Of a stretch of DNA of 64,000 nt, positions 35,388 to 44,096 are shown one piece after another. Below the pieces are notes generated by a model. The model saw only the letters and a list, made by a program, of their open reading frames with translations, did not search any database and had not been told where the DNA came from. How positions within the stretch are numbered: the first letter of the stretch is position 1; every line of letters starts with the position of its first letter. Source of the stretch: Candidatus Zhuqueibacterota bacterium (lineage in GTDB: Bacteria; Zhuqueibacterota; Zhuqueibacteria; Oceanimicrobiales; Oceanimicrobiaceae). The position numbers were made by a program, and so were the translations under genes. The stretch lies in assembly GCA_029261995.1 (NCBI GenBank), contig JAJDAF010000065.1, positions 31,832 to 95,831 on the forward strand, given 5' to 3'.

Positions 35388-36566
35388 GTGAACAAGATGG
35401 ACAGCCGGCGAACCAGGCGGATAATCAACCGGGCAACGACGCTGCTCGTCAGTCTGGTGGTTTCATTGGCAGTTTGTGAGATGGTGCTGCAGGCGATCTC
35501 TTCCGACAAGTATTACGTTTGGCGCCCGGGTTTGAAAAAAGAATTTAAGCCCCGGCCAGGCGTCTTGCCGGGTATTAGCGGCACAAAGCAATTCCGAATC
35601 AATTCATTCGGACTGCGGGGCGAGCCATTTTCTGAAGATCAGCAGTACCGAATCCTGGCCGTCGGCGGCAGCACCACGGAAGGTCTATATTTGGATGAGT
35701 CGGAGACCTGGCCGCATCTGCTACAGGCGGAGCTGACCGCAAGTCTGGGCCGCAAAATTTGGGTTGGCAATATCGGAAGAAGCGGTCATAACACCAGGCT
35801 TCACATGCTACAGGTGGAGAAGTTACTGCAACAGTATCCGAAGATCGATGCCATCGTCCTGCTTGCCGGTATCAATGATTTTTTGCAGCGCCTTTACAAT
35901 GACGAGGACTATCGTCCACTGCCACCATTCGGGTCCTTGGACGCGCATAGCTACCAGGCCCTTGTGCGGACGGCCTTTTGGGTTTACCCGTCCCATTCTC
36001 ACTCGGCGTTGCCCCTGTACAAGCGAACGGAGTTGGAACAGAGACTGCGCCAGGCCGGTTTCATGATGGTGCAGCTTGTTCATAAACAAGAGCTGGACGG
36101 AAGCAACTTTGAAAGATGGCGGCAGTATCGGCTAAATGCCACGGCCGTAAGAACCCAATTGCCGGACTTGTCTTCAGCGCTGGCGGAATACTCACGGAAT
36201 TTGACCACCATCATAAATCTTGCCAGGAATAGCGGTGTACGCCCGATCCTGGCCACCCAACCGACGATGTGGCAGCCTGAAATGGGGGAAGAGTCTCGTA
36301 ATTCTTTGTGGATGGGCGGCGTTGGCCGGTTCATGCGTTCAGAGGGACACGAGTACTATTCCATACCAGCGCTCGCCGATGGCATGCGAATGTACAATGC
36401 CGCCTTGATGAAGGTATGCAGAGAGAACGAGGTTGAATGCATCGACCTGGCATCTGCGCTACCAAAGGATACCACCGTGTTTTATGATGATTGCCATTTC
36501 AACGAGAGTGGTTCTCGCAAAGTGGCGGAAATCATTGCAACACACTTCAGCGGCCCCGAATTCTAG
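35388..36566 (+). CDS. Membrane-anchored SGNH/GDSL-type hydrolase or acyltransferase
   Basis: 392 residues. Start GTG 35388 (an ATG nine bases later is also possible). An N-terminal anchor helix (TTLLVSLVVSLAVCEMVL) precedes the periplasmic SGNH domain: block I VGGSTTEG, block III LLAGINDF (GxND), block V DDCHFNESGSRKVA with the catalytic Asp-x2-His. All catalytic elements are present. Similar anchored proteins with the same layout are at 34325 and 48319, suggesting a set of O-acyl modifying enzymes for surface glycans. It converges with the WecE gene, three bases apart. Confidence 0.82.
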   Translation: MNKMDSRRTRRIINRATTLLVSLVVSLAVCEMVLQAISSDKYYVWRPGLKKEFKPRPGVLPGISGTKQFRINSFGLRGEPFSEDQQYRILAVGGSTTEGLYLDESETWPHLLQAELTASLGRKIWVGNIGRSGHNTRLHMLQVEKLLQQYPKIDAIVLLAGINDFLQRLYNDEDYRPLPPFGSLDAHSYQALVRTAFWVYPSHSHSALPLYKRTELEQRLRQAGFMMVQLVHKQELDGSNFERWRQYRLNATAVRTQLPDLSSALAEYSRNLTTIINLARNSGVRPILATQPTMWQPEMGEESRNSLWMGGVGRFMRSEGHEYYSIPALADGMRMYNAALMKVCRENEVECIDLASALPKDTTVFYDDCHFNESGSRKVAEIIATHFSGPEF

Positions 36567-36569
36567 CCA

Positions 36570-37691
36570 TCAGAGAAACTCTCTTACGGCGTCAATGATG
36601 CCTTCCTGTTCATCATCCGTCAACGCGTAAAACAACGGCAATCGCAACAAACAAGCGGCAAATCTCTCGCAATTGAGAAGGTGGCGTCCGTCGTGCATCG
36701 GCTTGTAGTAGGGTGACGTATGCAGCGGCAGGTAGTGGAATGTAGCGTGAATACCTTTCTCCATGAGATGGGACAGCAGTCGATCTCTCAGGTCGGGTGA
36801 GGCGCAAACCAGGTAGAAAATGTGGCCGTTGTGTCCGGCATGGTCTGCGATGTGCGGCAGCTCGATGCCGTGGCCGTGCCGATCCTGCAGCCCTTCAAAG
36901 TATCGCCGCCAGAGTTTGCGGCGTCTTGTCTGGATGTCATCCAGTTGCTGCAGTTGCGCGTAGAGAAAGGCGGCGACCATGTCCGGCGGTGAGTAGGATG
37001 AGCCGATGTCATTCCATTCGTATTTGGCCACATCGCCACGCAGAAAGGCGAGCCGGTTGGTGCCTTTTTCCCAGACAATCTCCGCGCGTTTTTCCAGACG
37101 CTGGTCGTTGACGACCAGCATGCCACCTTCGCCGCTGATAATATTCTTGGTGTCGTGAAACGAAAAGGCCGCAAGATGGCCGATGGCGCCAAGCGGCTTG
37201 CCTTTGTAGGTGGCATCGATTGCCTGCGCCGCGTCTTCAATCACATACAAACCGTGTTTCTCGGCCAGGGCCATGATGACATCCATATCACACGCGATGC
37301 CGGCGTAGTGTATCGGCACAATCGCCCTGGTGCGCGGGGTGATGAGCGATTCGAGTTGCGCCACATCCAGGTTCGGCATGTCCGGGCTGCTATCGACGAA
37401 GACAACTTTGGCCCCGCGCAGAACAAACGCGTTCGCCGTCGAGACAAAAGCGTAGGAGGGCACAATGACCTCATCGCCCGGCTGGATGTCAACCAGAATT
37501 GCGGCCATTTCAAGCGCGTCGGTGCAGGATGTGGTCAGCAGCGTTTTTCTGAAGCCGTACTTGTGGGTGAAAAACTCGTGGCACTTGCGTGTGAAGTCGC
37601 CGTGGCCGGATAGCTGTCCGGCTGTGATGGCCTGACTGATATACTTGATTTCGTCACCGGTCAGATAGGGCTTGTTAAATGGAATGTTCAT
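36570..37691 (-). CDS. wecE: dTDP-4-amino-4,6-dideoxy sugar transaminase (WecE-like)
   Basis: 373 residues from the ATG at 37689-37691 (MNIPFNKPYLTGDEIKYI); the longer frame is not needed. A PLP-dependent DegT/DnrJ/EryC1 aminotransferase with SCTDALEM, EDAAQAIDATYKGKPLG and SFHDTKNIISGEGG, whose Lys forms the internal aldimine. The NKPYLTG start and LSGHGDFTRKCHEFF match WecE (RffA), which makes dTDP-4-amino-4,6-dideoxy-galactose from the 4-keto sugar. Last gene of the minus-strand operon. RmlA/RmlB-type partners are not in the window. Confidence 0.88.
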   Translation of the reverse strand: MNIPFNKPYLTGDEIKYISQAITAGQLSGHGDFTRKCHEFFTHKYGFRKTLLTTSCTDALEMAAILVDIQPGDEVIVPSYAFVSTANAFVLRGAKVVFVDSSPDMPNLDVAQLESLITPRTRAIVPIHYAGIACDMDVIMALAEKHGLYVIEDAAQAIDATYKGKPLGAIGHLAAFSFHDTKNIISGEGGMLVVNDQRLEKRAEIVWEKGTNRLAFLRGDVAKYEWNDIGSSYSPPDMVAAFLYAQLQQLDDIQTRRRKLWRRYFEGLQDRHGHGIELPHIADHAGHNGHIFYLVCASPDLRDRLLSHLMEKGIHATFHYLPLHTSPYYKPMHDGRHLLNCERFAACLLRLPLFYALTDDEQEGIIDAVREFL

Positions 37692-37848
37692 GTTGATTGT
37701 TCTTGATGCGATTGCGTTAGCATTGTCAAGGGTTATAGTAGAGTCATCGGCCGGTTTTTGAAGAAGCGATGGCCAATCACTCGGCCAGTCAAAGCGGGGC
37801 ATGGGAAATCCGCCCACACCTGCTATCGCAGGTCTGTGCCTCCTTGCA

Positions 37849-40143
37849 CTAGGCGAAAACTCCCCGCTCACTTGGGGTGTCTATGCCGACGCTCTCCTGT
37901 CGGTCCAGAGTCAGGAAAAGGCTTCTGAAATGGCCGGCGTTCTTGCTGGTGTCGAACCGCGCCTCAATCTTCTGCCTGCCGTTCTCACCGAATTGAACTC
38001 TTAGAAAAGGGTCGGAGGCCAGGGTCTGAATGGCCCTGGCTAGCGCTAACTCGTCCCCCGGCGTTACAAGCAGCCCATTCTGCTCGTGATCGACCAGTTC
38101 AGGAACGCCGGTCACTGTTGTTGAGACCACAGGCAACTTCATGGCCATCGCCTCCAGCACCGAGTTCGGAATAATATCGCGGCTGCCATCCCTGCCCAGC
38201 ACGCAGGGCAGGACAAAAATGTCGGCGGACCGGTAATAATCGAGTACTTCCGAAAACGGTTTCGAGCCGGTGAAGTGCACAAATGGCTCCAGTTGCAGCT
38301 GACGGTGCAGGCGTTTGAGCTCGATGTAATAGTTCATGAATAGATCTTCAGTACCGCCAACAATGGTGCACTGAATGCGCAGTCCGGAATCGAGCAGACC
38401 TCTGCACGCGCTTAGGAGATGGGTCAGCCCCTTCTGTTCAATCAGTCTGGCCACGCACAGCAGATTGACCACGGCCCTATTGTTGGCAGCCTTCGCCACC
38501 GGCTCGAACTGCTCGAGATTTAGCCCGTTGTAGATCAGCTTCACCCTGGAGCTGTCCTTTTCGCTGAGAAGCCGCCGAATCTGCTTCACATTATATTCGG
38601 TATTCGTGATGACGAACTCGGCGTTCTGAGATTTCTCGAATAGACCAAACTTGTAGTCGTGGCGGTGGATGTCGTGCGCCCTGGCCTGAATGCTAAACGG
38701 AATGCCCAGCAGCCTTGCCGCAATCAAGGCAACGAAGGCGCAGTTGTCTGCCCACGGCGAATGCAAGTGTTTGATGGCGTGCTCTTCGGCCAGAGCGGCA
38801 AGGGCGATAGCTTGTGAAAAGACACTGCGATCGAAGCGGAGGTGTTTGATGGCGTGGTAGCGCTGGCCAACGACATAAGCGAAGAGGCCCAGATAGCGGA
38901 CAGGGTCTCTGCGAAAGAAGCGCCTTCGGTGGTCCCGAATCTGTTCATCGTCAAGTGTGGAAAGGCAACGCGCAATCCTGCTCAACGCCGGCTCGAGTTT
39001 GGCGATGTAGCCATCGTCCGCCTCGATCTGGGAAATTACCAGAACATCCGTGGCTGCTCTCAGGAGGCCGGCTACTTCGCGCTGCACAAAGGTCTGACTC
39101 GCTACCGGGAACTGCCAGATGTAGTACGCGATTCGTTTTGGCCGTCCGTTGTCGCCCGTTGCGCGCGCGGAACCAGGCAGAGGCCAGCCGGCAAGCAGCC
39201 GGACCACACTTTTGTAGCAGAGCGCGGTGAGTCCCGAGGCCAGAGACCAGCGGCGGAACTTTTCCCATTTTTTTCTACCGGCTCTGCGCAGACGACTGCG
39301 TCGCCACAGATATTTAAGGGCCTTTGTAGCGATTTCGCCGCTCCCGAATTGCAGGTCTTGCCTTCCGGCATCTATGATCTTCCTCAGCTTGAACAACGCA
39401 GCCACGCGGTGCAGATAGTCCCGCAAGTCAATTCGACGGAGGTCGTTGATGGGCAAAGACCCCTTGCTGAGGCAGAGCGGTTCAGGGACCAGCTCGAACT
39501 CCAGCTTCGTCATCAAGGTCCAGAGCATGCAGTAATCGGAAGCAAACCGCGATTGCGCGGCAAGCAGGTCTGGAGCTTCCAGCAACGCTCTCCGGTAAAC
39601 CCTGATGCCATCTAGCAGGAAATCCCAGCTCAGGTAGTCCCTCAGCGTCGCGGTTCTAAAGCCGCTGAGTTTGTGCGCGCGTTGCCACACATCGTGGTAG
39701 GCATGCCGGGAAGTGTGACCATCATCGTCGGTTGCGAAATGCAGGCAATGGACCATGCCAAGTTCCGGCGACTGTTTGAGCTTGCCTACCAACTTGGCAA
39801 GCGCGCCGGGCAAGAGTTGCTTGTGTGATTTTAAACTCAGAATGAAAGGGGCGTTGCTTTCCCGGGCGAGCAAGCGCAGCATCTCCACACGCGTCGGCGG
39901 ACGACGGCGGTGAATGTGCCTGACATTGGGACTCTCTGAACCCATCCCGGTCAATTGCGTGGCATCACCGACGACGATCACTTCGGCTTCCACGCCACAT
40001 TGCTGCAGCACGCTTTGCACGGTTGAAAGACCCAACGCCGTATCAGATGCGACGGCGATCCCGACAGCCACGTCGTACACTGGCTGCGCTATCTCTTGCA
40101 CAAATCCGTGACTAGAAAATCGCGAGCAGTTCTTTGAAGTCAT
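37849..40143 (-). CDS. Bifunctional-looking glycosyltransferase: GT2-like domain fused to GT4
   Basis: 764 residues. The first ~330 resemble a GT2 domain (DVAVGIAVASDTALGLSTVQ, VIVVGDATQL, HCLHFATDDDGHTSRH). From about residue 335 (RIAYYIWQFPVASQTFVQRE) a full GT4 domain of the colanic-acid type follows, with HSPWADNCAFVALIAARLLG, LIYNGLNLEQF, LCVARLIEQKGLTHLL and IPNSVLEAMAMKLPVVSTTV. Two linkages may be made by one polypeptide. The start at 40143 overlaps the upstream gene by 32 bp; a GTG at 40101 is an alternative. The 157 bp downstream before the WecE gene contains no clear feature. Confidence 0.82.
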   Translation of the reverse strand: MTSKNCSRFSSHGFVQEIAQPVYDVAVGIAVASDTALGLSTVQSVLQQCGVEAEVIVVGDATQLTGMGSESPNVRHIHRRRPPTRVEMLRLLARESNAPFILSLKSHKQLLPGALAKLVGKLKQSPELGMVHCLHFATDDDGHTSRHAYHDVWQRAHKLSGFRTATLRDYLSWDFLLDGIRVYRRALLEAPDLLAAQSRFASDYCMLWTLMTKLEFELVPEPLCLSKGSLPINDLRRIDLRDYLHRVAALFKLRKIIDAGRQDLQFGSGEIATKALKYLWRRSRLRRAGRKKWEKFRRWSLASGLTALCYKSVVRLLAGWPLPGSARATGDNGRPKRIAYYIWQFPVASQTFVQREVAGLLRAATDVLVISQIEADDGYIAKLEPALSRIARCLSTLDDEQIRDHRRRFFRRDPVRYLGLFAYVVGQRYHAIKHLRFDRSVFSQAIALAALAEEHAIKHLHSPWADNCAFVALIAARLLGIPFSIQARAHDIHRHDYKFGLFEKSQNAEFVITNTEYNVKQIRRLLSEKDSSRVKLIYNGLNLEQFEPVAKAANNRAVVNLLCVARLIEQKGLTHLLSACRGLLDSGLRIQCTIVGGTEDLFMNYYIELKRLHRQLQLEPFVHFTGSKPFSEVLDYYRSADIFVLPCVLGRDGSRDIIPNSVLEAMAMKLPVVSTTVTGVPELVDHEQNGLLVTPGDELALARAIQTLASDPFLRVQFGENGRQKIEARFDTSKNAGHFRSLFLTLDRQESVGIDTPSERGVFA

Positions 40144-41227
40144 GGTAGGATTTCTTTTCGTTGAAGCAGTGCATGTTGTCTTCGAACTTGCGGGTTGTGG
40201 CTCTGCGAATGCAGTCTACAAAACCGGCAACAGTTGTCGGGTCCACCAGCAGTCGCGAGTTGCAGAGTTGCCAATTGCCGCAGTTTTTTGATGTGACGAC
40301 ATTGCAGCCCATCGCGGAACCTTCAAACAGAATACCGGGGGCGGCGTCAAAAGACGAAGCGCTTGCAAGGACCTTGGTGTCAGCGATAAGCGTAAACAGT
40401 GCATCGCGGTTGCCGACAAAGTTGTGGTAGGTCACGCCAGGCAGTTTCTCCCGGGCTTCCCCAACGATGTGTACGTTCAGCCCCTTCAGCCTGGCAGCAA
40501 TTTTCTTGACGAGCCAGTAGTTCTTTTCCGGGCGGCCCCAGTCATTGGCGATAAACAGAACATCCTTTTGTCTCTCTTCAAAATCTTTGCGGCGTGTTCG
40601 ATAGTTCAGCGCATCTTCATAAATCCAGTCGCTGAACCAGACCACTTTAGAGTATATTTTCCCCGCCGAACTGGCATAGAGTGTCTGGTGCAATTGCAGG
40701 TTGATGTCCGAATGTGTGACCACCAAATCGGACATTTGCACGGCTTTGCGCTCCATTGCGTTGCTTCCGGTAATTCTTTCCGGATGGTTCAGGAGTCTCC
40801 GAGCAAACGCGATAAAGTCATTGCTGTGTTGCTGCGCCGTGTACATCTTCATCCAGCCACAGCCGGTGGTCAGGTAGATTTGCCGGCTCCCCGGCGCTGT
40901 CATTTTCAGAATGGACGCCGCAATCCAGCCTACACCGACTATCACGTCCGGCTGCAGTTCATCAATCAACGTGCGCAGGTTGGGATGATGACGGTAATTG
41001 TGGCCCTTCAGGCAGCAGTTGAAGACGCCCTCCAGCATACGCGGATTACCGACATCCTCTCCAAAGACGTGTCGAAAATAGGCGTGGTCGTGTTCACTGA
41101 TGATGTTGACCAGAGCAACATGCACACCGTCTGACTGCAACATCTCAAAGAGCTTGTAGGTGGCGGTGCTGGCGCCTCCCCAGCCAGGGACCTCATGACA
41201 GCCGATCAAGATTCTCTTGTTGTTCAA
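40112..41227 (-). CDS. GT4-like glycosyltransferase
   Basis: 371 residues. An N-terminal RILIGCHEVPGWGGASTATYKLFEML glycine loop characterises GT4 enzymes. VVWFSDWIYEDALNYRTRR leads into the C-terminal half (FIANDWGRPEKNYWLVKKIA, GILFEGSAMGCNVVTSKNCGN) with the donor-site Glu. Start overlaps the Wzt gene stop by ATGA. Cytoplasmic glycan assembly; substrate unknown. Confidence 0.8.
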   Translation of the reverse strand: MNNKRILIGCHEVPGWGGASTATYKLFEMLQSDGVHVALVNIISEHDHAYFRHVFGEDVGNPRMLEGVFNCCLKGHNYRHHPNLRTLIDELQPDVIVGVGWIAASILKMTAPGSRQIYLTTGCGWMKMYTAQQHSNDFIAFARRLLNHPERITGSNAMERKAVQMSDLVVTHSDINLQLHQTLYASSAGKIYSKVVWFSDWIYEDALNYRTRRKDFEERQKDVLFIANDWGRPEKNYWLVKKIAARLKGLNVHIVGEAREKLPGVTYHNFVGNRDALFTLIADTKVLASASSFDAAPGILFEGSAMGCNVVTSKNCGNWQLCNSRLLVDPTTVAGFVDCIRRATTRKFEDNMHCFNEKKSYHDFKELLAIF

Positions 41228-42012
41228 GATGGCTGCTCCGCGACTGCAGCCGGTGCGTCTTGCTTTGCGCCGTCTTCTCCGTTGCCGGGCGGCCCTGCGT
41301 ATTGGCGAACGATCTCTTCAGTTGGACCGAAGGCAGCCAGCTTGCCGTGGTCGAGCCAGATGGTTTTGTTGCAGAACCGCAGCAAGAAGTCCATTGTGTG
41401 GCTTGCCACCACCAGCGTGCGCGAGCTGTCTTTATAATCCTCAAAGACCTTCTCGCACTTTTGTTTGAAGCTTTGATCGCCGGCTGACATGGCTTCATCG
41501 AGAAGGTAGATGTCGGCGTCGAAGTAGCGAGTTGTTGAAAACGCCAGACGTGTCTTCATGCCGGATGAGAGATGTTTGAATTTGGTGTCGACAAATTCCG
41601 ACAGGCCGGCCCACGCAACAATTTCGTCCAGGTTGCTCGCCGTCGTCGTTCTGCTTATTCCATAGATTGCGCCGTACAGAAAGATATTCTCCGCCACACT
41701 CAGCTCGTCCAGCATGCCTATCCCAAACCCTGCAAGAAAGCTGATCCGACCGTTGATATGAATTTCGCCGCTCGTTGGCTTATATAATCCGGCTATGAGT
41801 TTCAGCATGGTTGTTTTGCCGGCGCCATTGTGGCCGATGAGCCCTATTTTTTCACCTTTTCGAATGGTCAAATTGATGTCGCGAAGAGAGTAGCGAAGAT
41901 TGTTGGACACCTTTTTCTTGAAAGCACCTTTCAGCATGCCGATAAGCGGCGTGCGTTTGACATCCATTCTGAACGCTTTGCTGACATTCGCGATTTTGAT
42001 GGCATCAGACAT
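41224..42012 (-). CDS. wzt: ABC-2 polysaccharide exporter ATPase (Wzt/TagH-like)
   Basis: 262 residues. Walker A GHNGAGKTT, a signature in the variant form LSSGMKTR, Walker B IYLLDEAMSAGD, and an early ISFLAGFGIGMLDELSVAEN segment are typical of O-antigen/teichoic-acid export ATPases. It abuts the permease gene directly, forming a Wzm-Wzt exporter for completed lipid-linked polysaccharide. There is no C-terminal carbohydrate-binding domain of the Wzt O9a type; the tail after about 245 is short and Ala-rich. Capping recognition, if any, must be elsewhere. Confidence 0.9.
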   Translation of the reverse strand: MSDAIKIANVSKAFRMDVKRTPLIGMLKGAFKKKVSNNLRYSLRDINLTIRKGEKIGLIGHNGAGKTTMLKLIAGLYKPTSGEIHINGRISFLAGFGIGMLDELSVAENIFLYGAIYGISRTTTASNLDEIVAWAGLSEFVDTKFKHLSSGMKTRLAFSTTRYFDADIYLLDEAMSAGDQSFKQKCEKVFEDYKDSSRTLVVASHTMDFLLRFCNKTIWLDHGKLAAFGPTEEIVRQYAGPPGNGEDGAKQDAPAAVAEQPS

Positions 42013-42783
42013 TCAAACACGCTCCGCCAGTGCCGGCTCAAATCTCTTAAACAGGGCGAACGAAACGCCGAGGAGCGCCAATGTCGTGACAACAAACGCC
42101 AAGAATTGTGGCAGCAGAGCGTCGCCTCCCATAATTGCGGCCCTGGCAAACATGGTGAGATGAGTCAAGGGATTCATCAGTACAATCGTCCGCACGATGC
42201 CGTCGCCGAGGAACTCCATGTCATAGAAAATCGGCGTGAGGAAAAAGAGCATCTTCAGTAGAACCTGGTAGAGGTGCTCGATGTCCTTCAGGTAGAGATA
42301 GACAAAAGACAGGACCAGAGAAATGGCCAGGACAAATGCCGTTTGAACAAGAATCACGGCCGCGATAAGCAGCACCGACCAGGTAAGATCAATCCCCGCC
42401 AGAAAGGCAATGACAATGCAGATCGCAGACGAGATGGCAAACTCGACCGATCTTGATAGTACCGTAGCCAAAACCAGAATTTCCTTGGGGAAAATCGCGT
42501 CGGCGGTCAACGAACGCATGTGTTGAAACACCTGCATGGCGGCTGCGGTGCTGTTGGCAAAATGCGTGTAAATGACGATGCCAATCAGCAGGTAGATGGC
42601 ATAGTTTTCGATCCCTTCGCTAACTCTTGTTCGAAAAACCACGAACAGGATACCTAACATGGCCAGTGGATTCAGGAAGCTCCAGACCAGGCCCAACAGG
42701 GAGTTCTGATCTCTGAGCTTGAACTGCGACGAGACCAGTTCGCGCAGCAGGTTTAGATATGTTTGACTATGGTGGGACATCAT
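42013..42783 (-). CDS. wzm: ABC-2 polysaccharide exporter permease (Wzm-like)
   Basis: 256 residues with about six hydrophobic segments and the ABC-2 pattern: N-terminal LVSSQFKLRDQNSLLGLVWSF, FRTRVSEGIENYAIYLLIG, then LLKMLFFLTPIFYD and the loop VLMNPLTHLTMFARAAIM. It is the membrane partner of the adjacent ATPase; together they export an O-antigen-like polysaccharide across the inner membrane. Overlaps the upstream GT2 by ATGA. Confidence 0.9.
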   Translation of the reverse strand: MMSHHSQTYLNLLRELVSSQFKLRDQNSLLGLVWSFLNPLAMLGILFVVFRTRVSEGIENYAIYLLIGIVIYTHFANSTAAAMQVFQHMRSLTADAIFPKEILVLATVLSRSVEFAISSAICIVIAFLAGIDLTWSVLLIAAVILVQTAFVLAISLVLSFVYLYLKDIEHLYQVLLKMLFFLTPIFYDMEFLGDGIVRTIVLMNPLTHLTMFARAAIMGGDALLPQFLAFVVTTLALLGVSFALFKRFEPALAERV

Positions 42784-43637
42784 CGGTAGACCGGCCTTTC
42801 GAACGCCGGTTTTCGCCGTAAGCTAAGCCGGTTGAGCCAGCGATGTAGTCGCGTTCGGTAGATGCACTGTTTCAGATAACTTGCTTCGCCTTCGGCTACT
42901 CGTCGAATGATTTCCTCTTCCTGCAAACCATGTTTTCTTAAGATGCGCGCGATTTCCTTTTTGTGTACGCTCAACGGCAGACCCGTTGTCAGCCGAAAGC
43001 ACTCGTCGTGCTCGCGGTAGTAGTACAGGCACTCTGGTACAGCGCGGAACCGGGCGCCTTTCTCAGCCATGGTCCAGGGAAAATCGAAGTCATCCGGTCC
43101 GACTGAATCCAGCGTTTCATCCAGGCCGCCGAAGGAGAGTGCAAGGCTCCTGCGCCAGCAAAGCAAGTGCTTTACCGGGGCGCAGTGTCTGAAGTCCGCT
43201 AACACCACCTGCTTGCGGCATTCGTAAACCGAGCTGATGAACTCGCTCCTTTCATCGATGTACCTGCGCGATGAATGAAAGAAGTCTGCCTCCGGGTGCG
43301 AAACAATGGCTTGCGTCAGGACTTCGATGGCATTCTGTGCCCACATGTCATCCGCGAGCAAAATCGCGACGAACTCGGTGTCCGCCTGGTGCATGCCGGC
43401 GTTGATGGCGCCCGCCAGCTTTCGTCCGGTGTTGGCAATCATGCGAACCCGTTCATCCAACAGTGCCGCCGACAGGATTCCCTGAAATTTTCTCAGGTCA
43501 TTTCGCTCAACAATGATGTTCAGCTTCCACCGGCCCGATGTCTGCTGCAAAACCGAGTCTACTGATTCTCTAAGAAACTGAGGCTGATACCCTCTTAGGG
43601 GCATCAGCGCCGTTACTTTGGCAGTATTCGTGGTCAA
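42780..43637 (-). CDS. GT2 family glycosyltransferase
   Basis: 285 residues. VTALMPLRGYQPQFLRESVDSVL opening, NTGRKLAGAINAGM, and FVAILLADDMWAQNAIEVL with the DD metal site, then GLDETLDSVGPDDFDFPWTMAEKG containing the conserved ED-like DD. Compatible with a GT2 transferase of typical length. Ends in a basic Arg-rich tail, common in membrane-associated GTs. Overlaps both neighbours by four bases. Confidence 0.87.
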   Translation of the reverse strand: MTTNTAKVTALMPLRGYQPQFLRESVDSVLQQTSGRWKLNIIVERNDLRKFQGILSAALLDERVRMIANTGRKLAGAINAGMHQADTEFVAILLADDMWAQNAIEVLTQAIVSHPEADFFHSSRRYIDERSEFISSVYECRKQVVLADFRHCAPVKHLLCWRRSLALSFGGLDETLDSVGPDDFDFPWTMAEKGARFRAVPECLYYYREHDECFRLTTGLPLSVHKKEIARILRKHGLQEEEIIRRVAEGEASYLKQCIYRTRLHRWLNRLSLRRKPAFERPVYR

Positions 43638-44059
43638 ACCAACTTCCTCATCGGTTTCGGTTCTTCAACTGTCCCGCTAATTCTCTCGAACAGCCGGATG
43701 TAGTGCTCCGTATTTCTTCTGATATCGAATCTCTCCTGCACTTTGCGTCTTGCATTTTGGCCGAGAAACCTCGTTCTGGCTGTGTCAGCCAGAACCGGAT
43801 TGAATGCATGCCATACAAAAATACATTTATCCAGGACCCTTGTTGTTGCGATTCGGAAATCAAAACTGTCGAGAACTTCTGAATCGCCATCGACCACGAA
43901 GAAGCTCTCTGTATTTGCCTGGTCCGCACAAGCCTTGTGCGCCTTCCAAATGCCTTTGATGCCGTGTATGTGACGGGCCCTAGGAAAACGGGCCTTTAGT
44001 TTTCGCCAATTCGGCTCGCGATTGGGTTCATCGTAGGACAGAAAGAAGATGTCAAACAT
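43634..44059 (-). CDS. Small GT-A-like domain protein, function unknown
   Basis: About 141 residues from the ATG at 44057-44059 (MFDIFFLSYDEPNREPNW); the open frame extends to 44152 but that part overlaps the upstream gene, and a TTG near 44083 preceded by AAGGAT is another possibility. FFVVDGDSEVLDSFDF contains a DxD-like VDGDS typical of metal-binding glycosyltransferase folds. FLSYDEPNREPNWRKLK followed by HGIKGIWKAHKACADQ recalls short GT-like domains found in phage and surface-polysaccharide loci. The protein is much shorter than a normal transferase, so it may be a partial or accessory domain. Confidence 0.6.
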   Translation of the reverse strand: MFDIFFLSYDEPNREPNWRKLKARFPRARHIHGIKGIWKAHKACADQANTESFFVVDGDSEVLDSFDFRIATTRVLDKCIFVWHAFNPVLADTARTRFLGQNARRKVQERFDIRRNTEHYIRLFERISGTVEEPKPMRKLV

Positions 44060-44096
44060 GTCGGATTGGTTGTCAAGTTGCAATGTCAGATATCCT

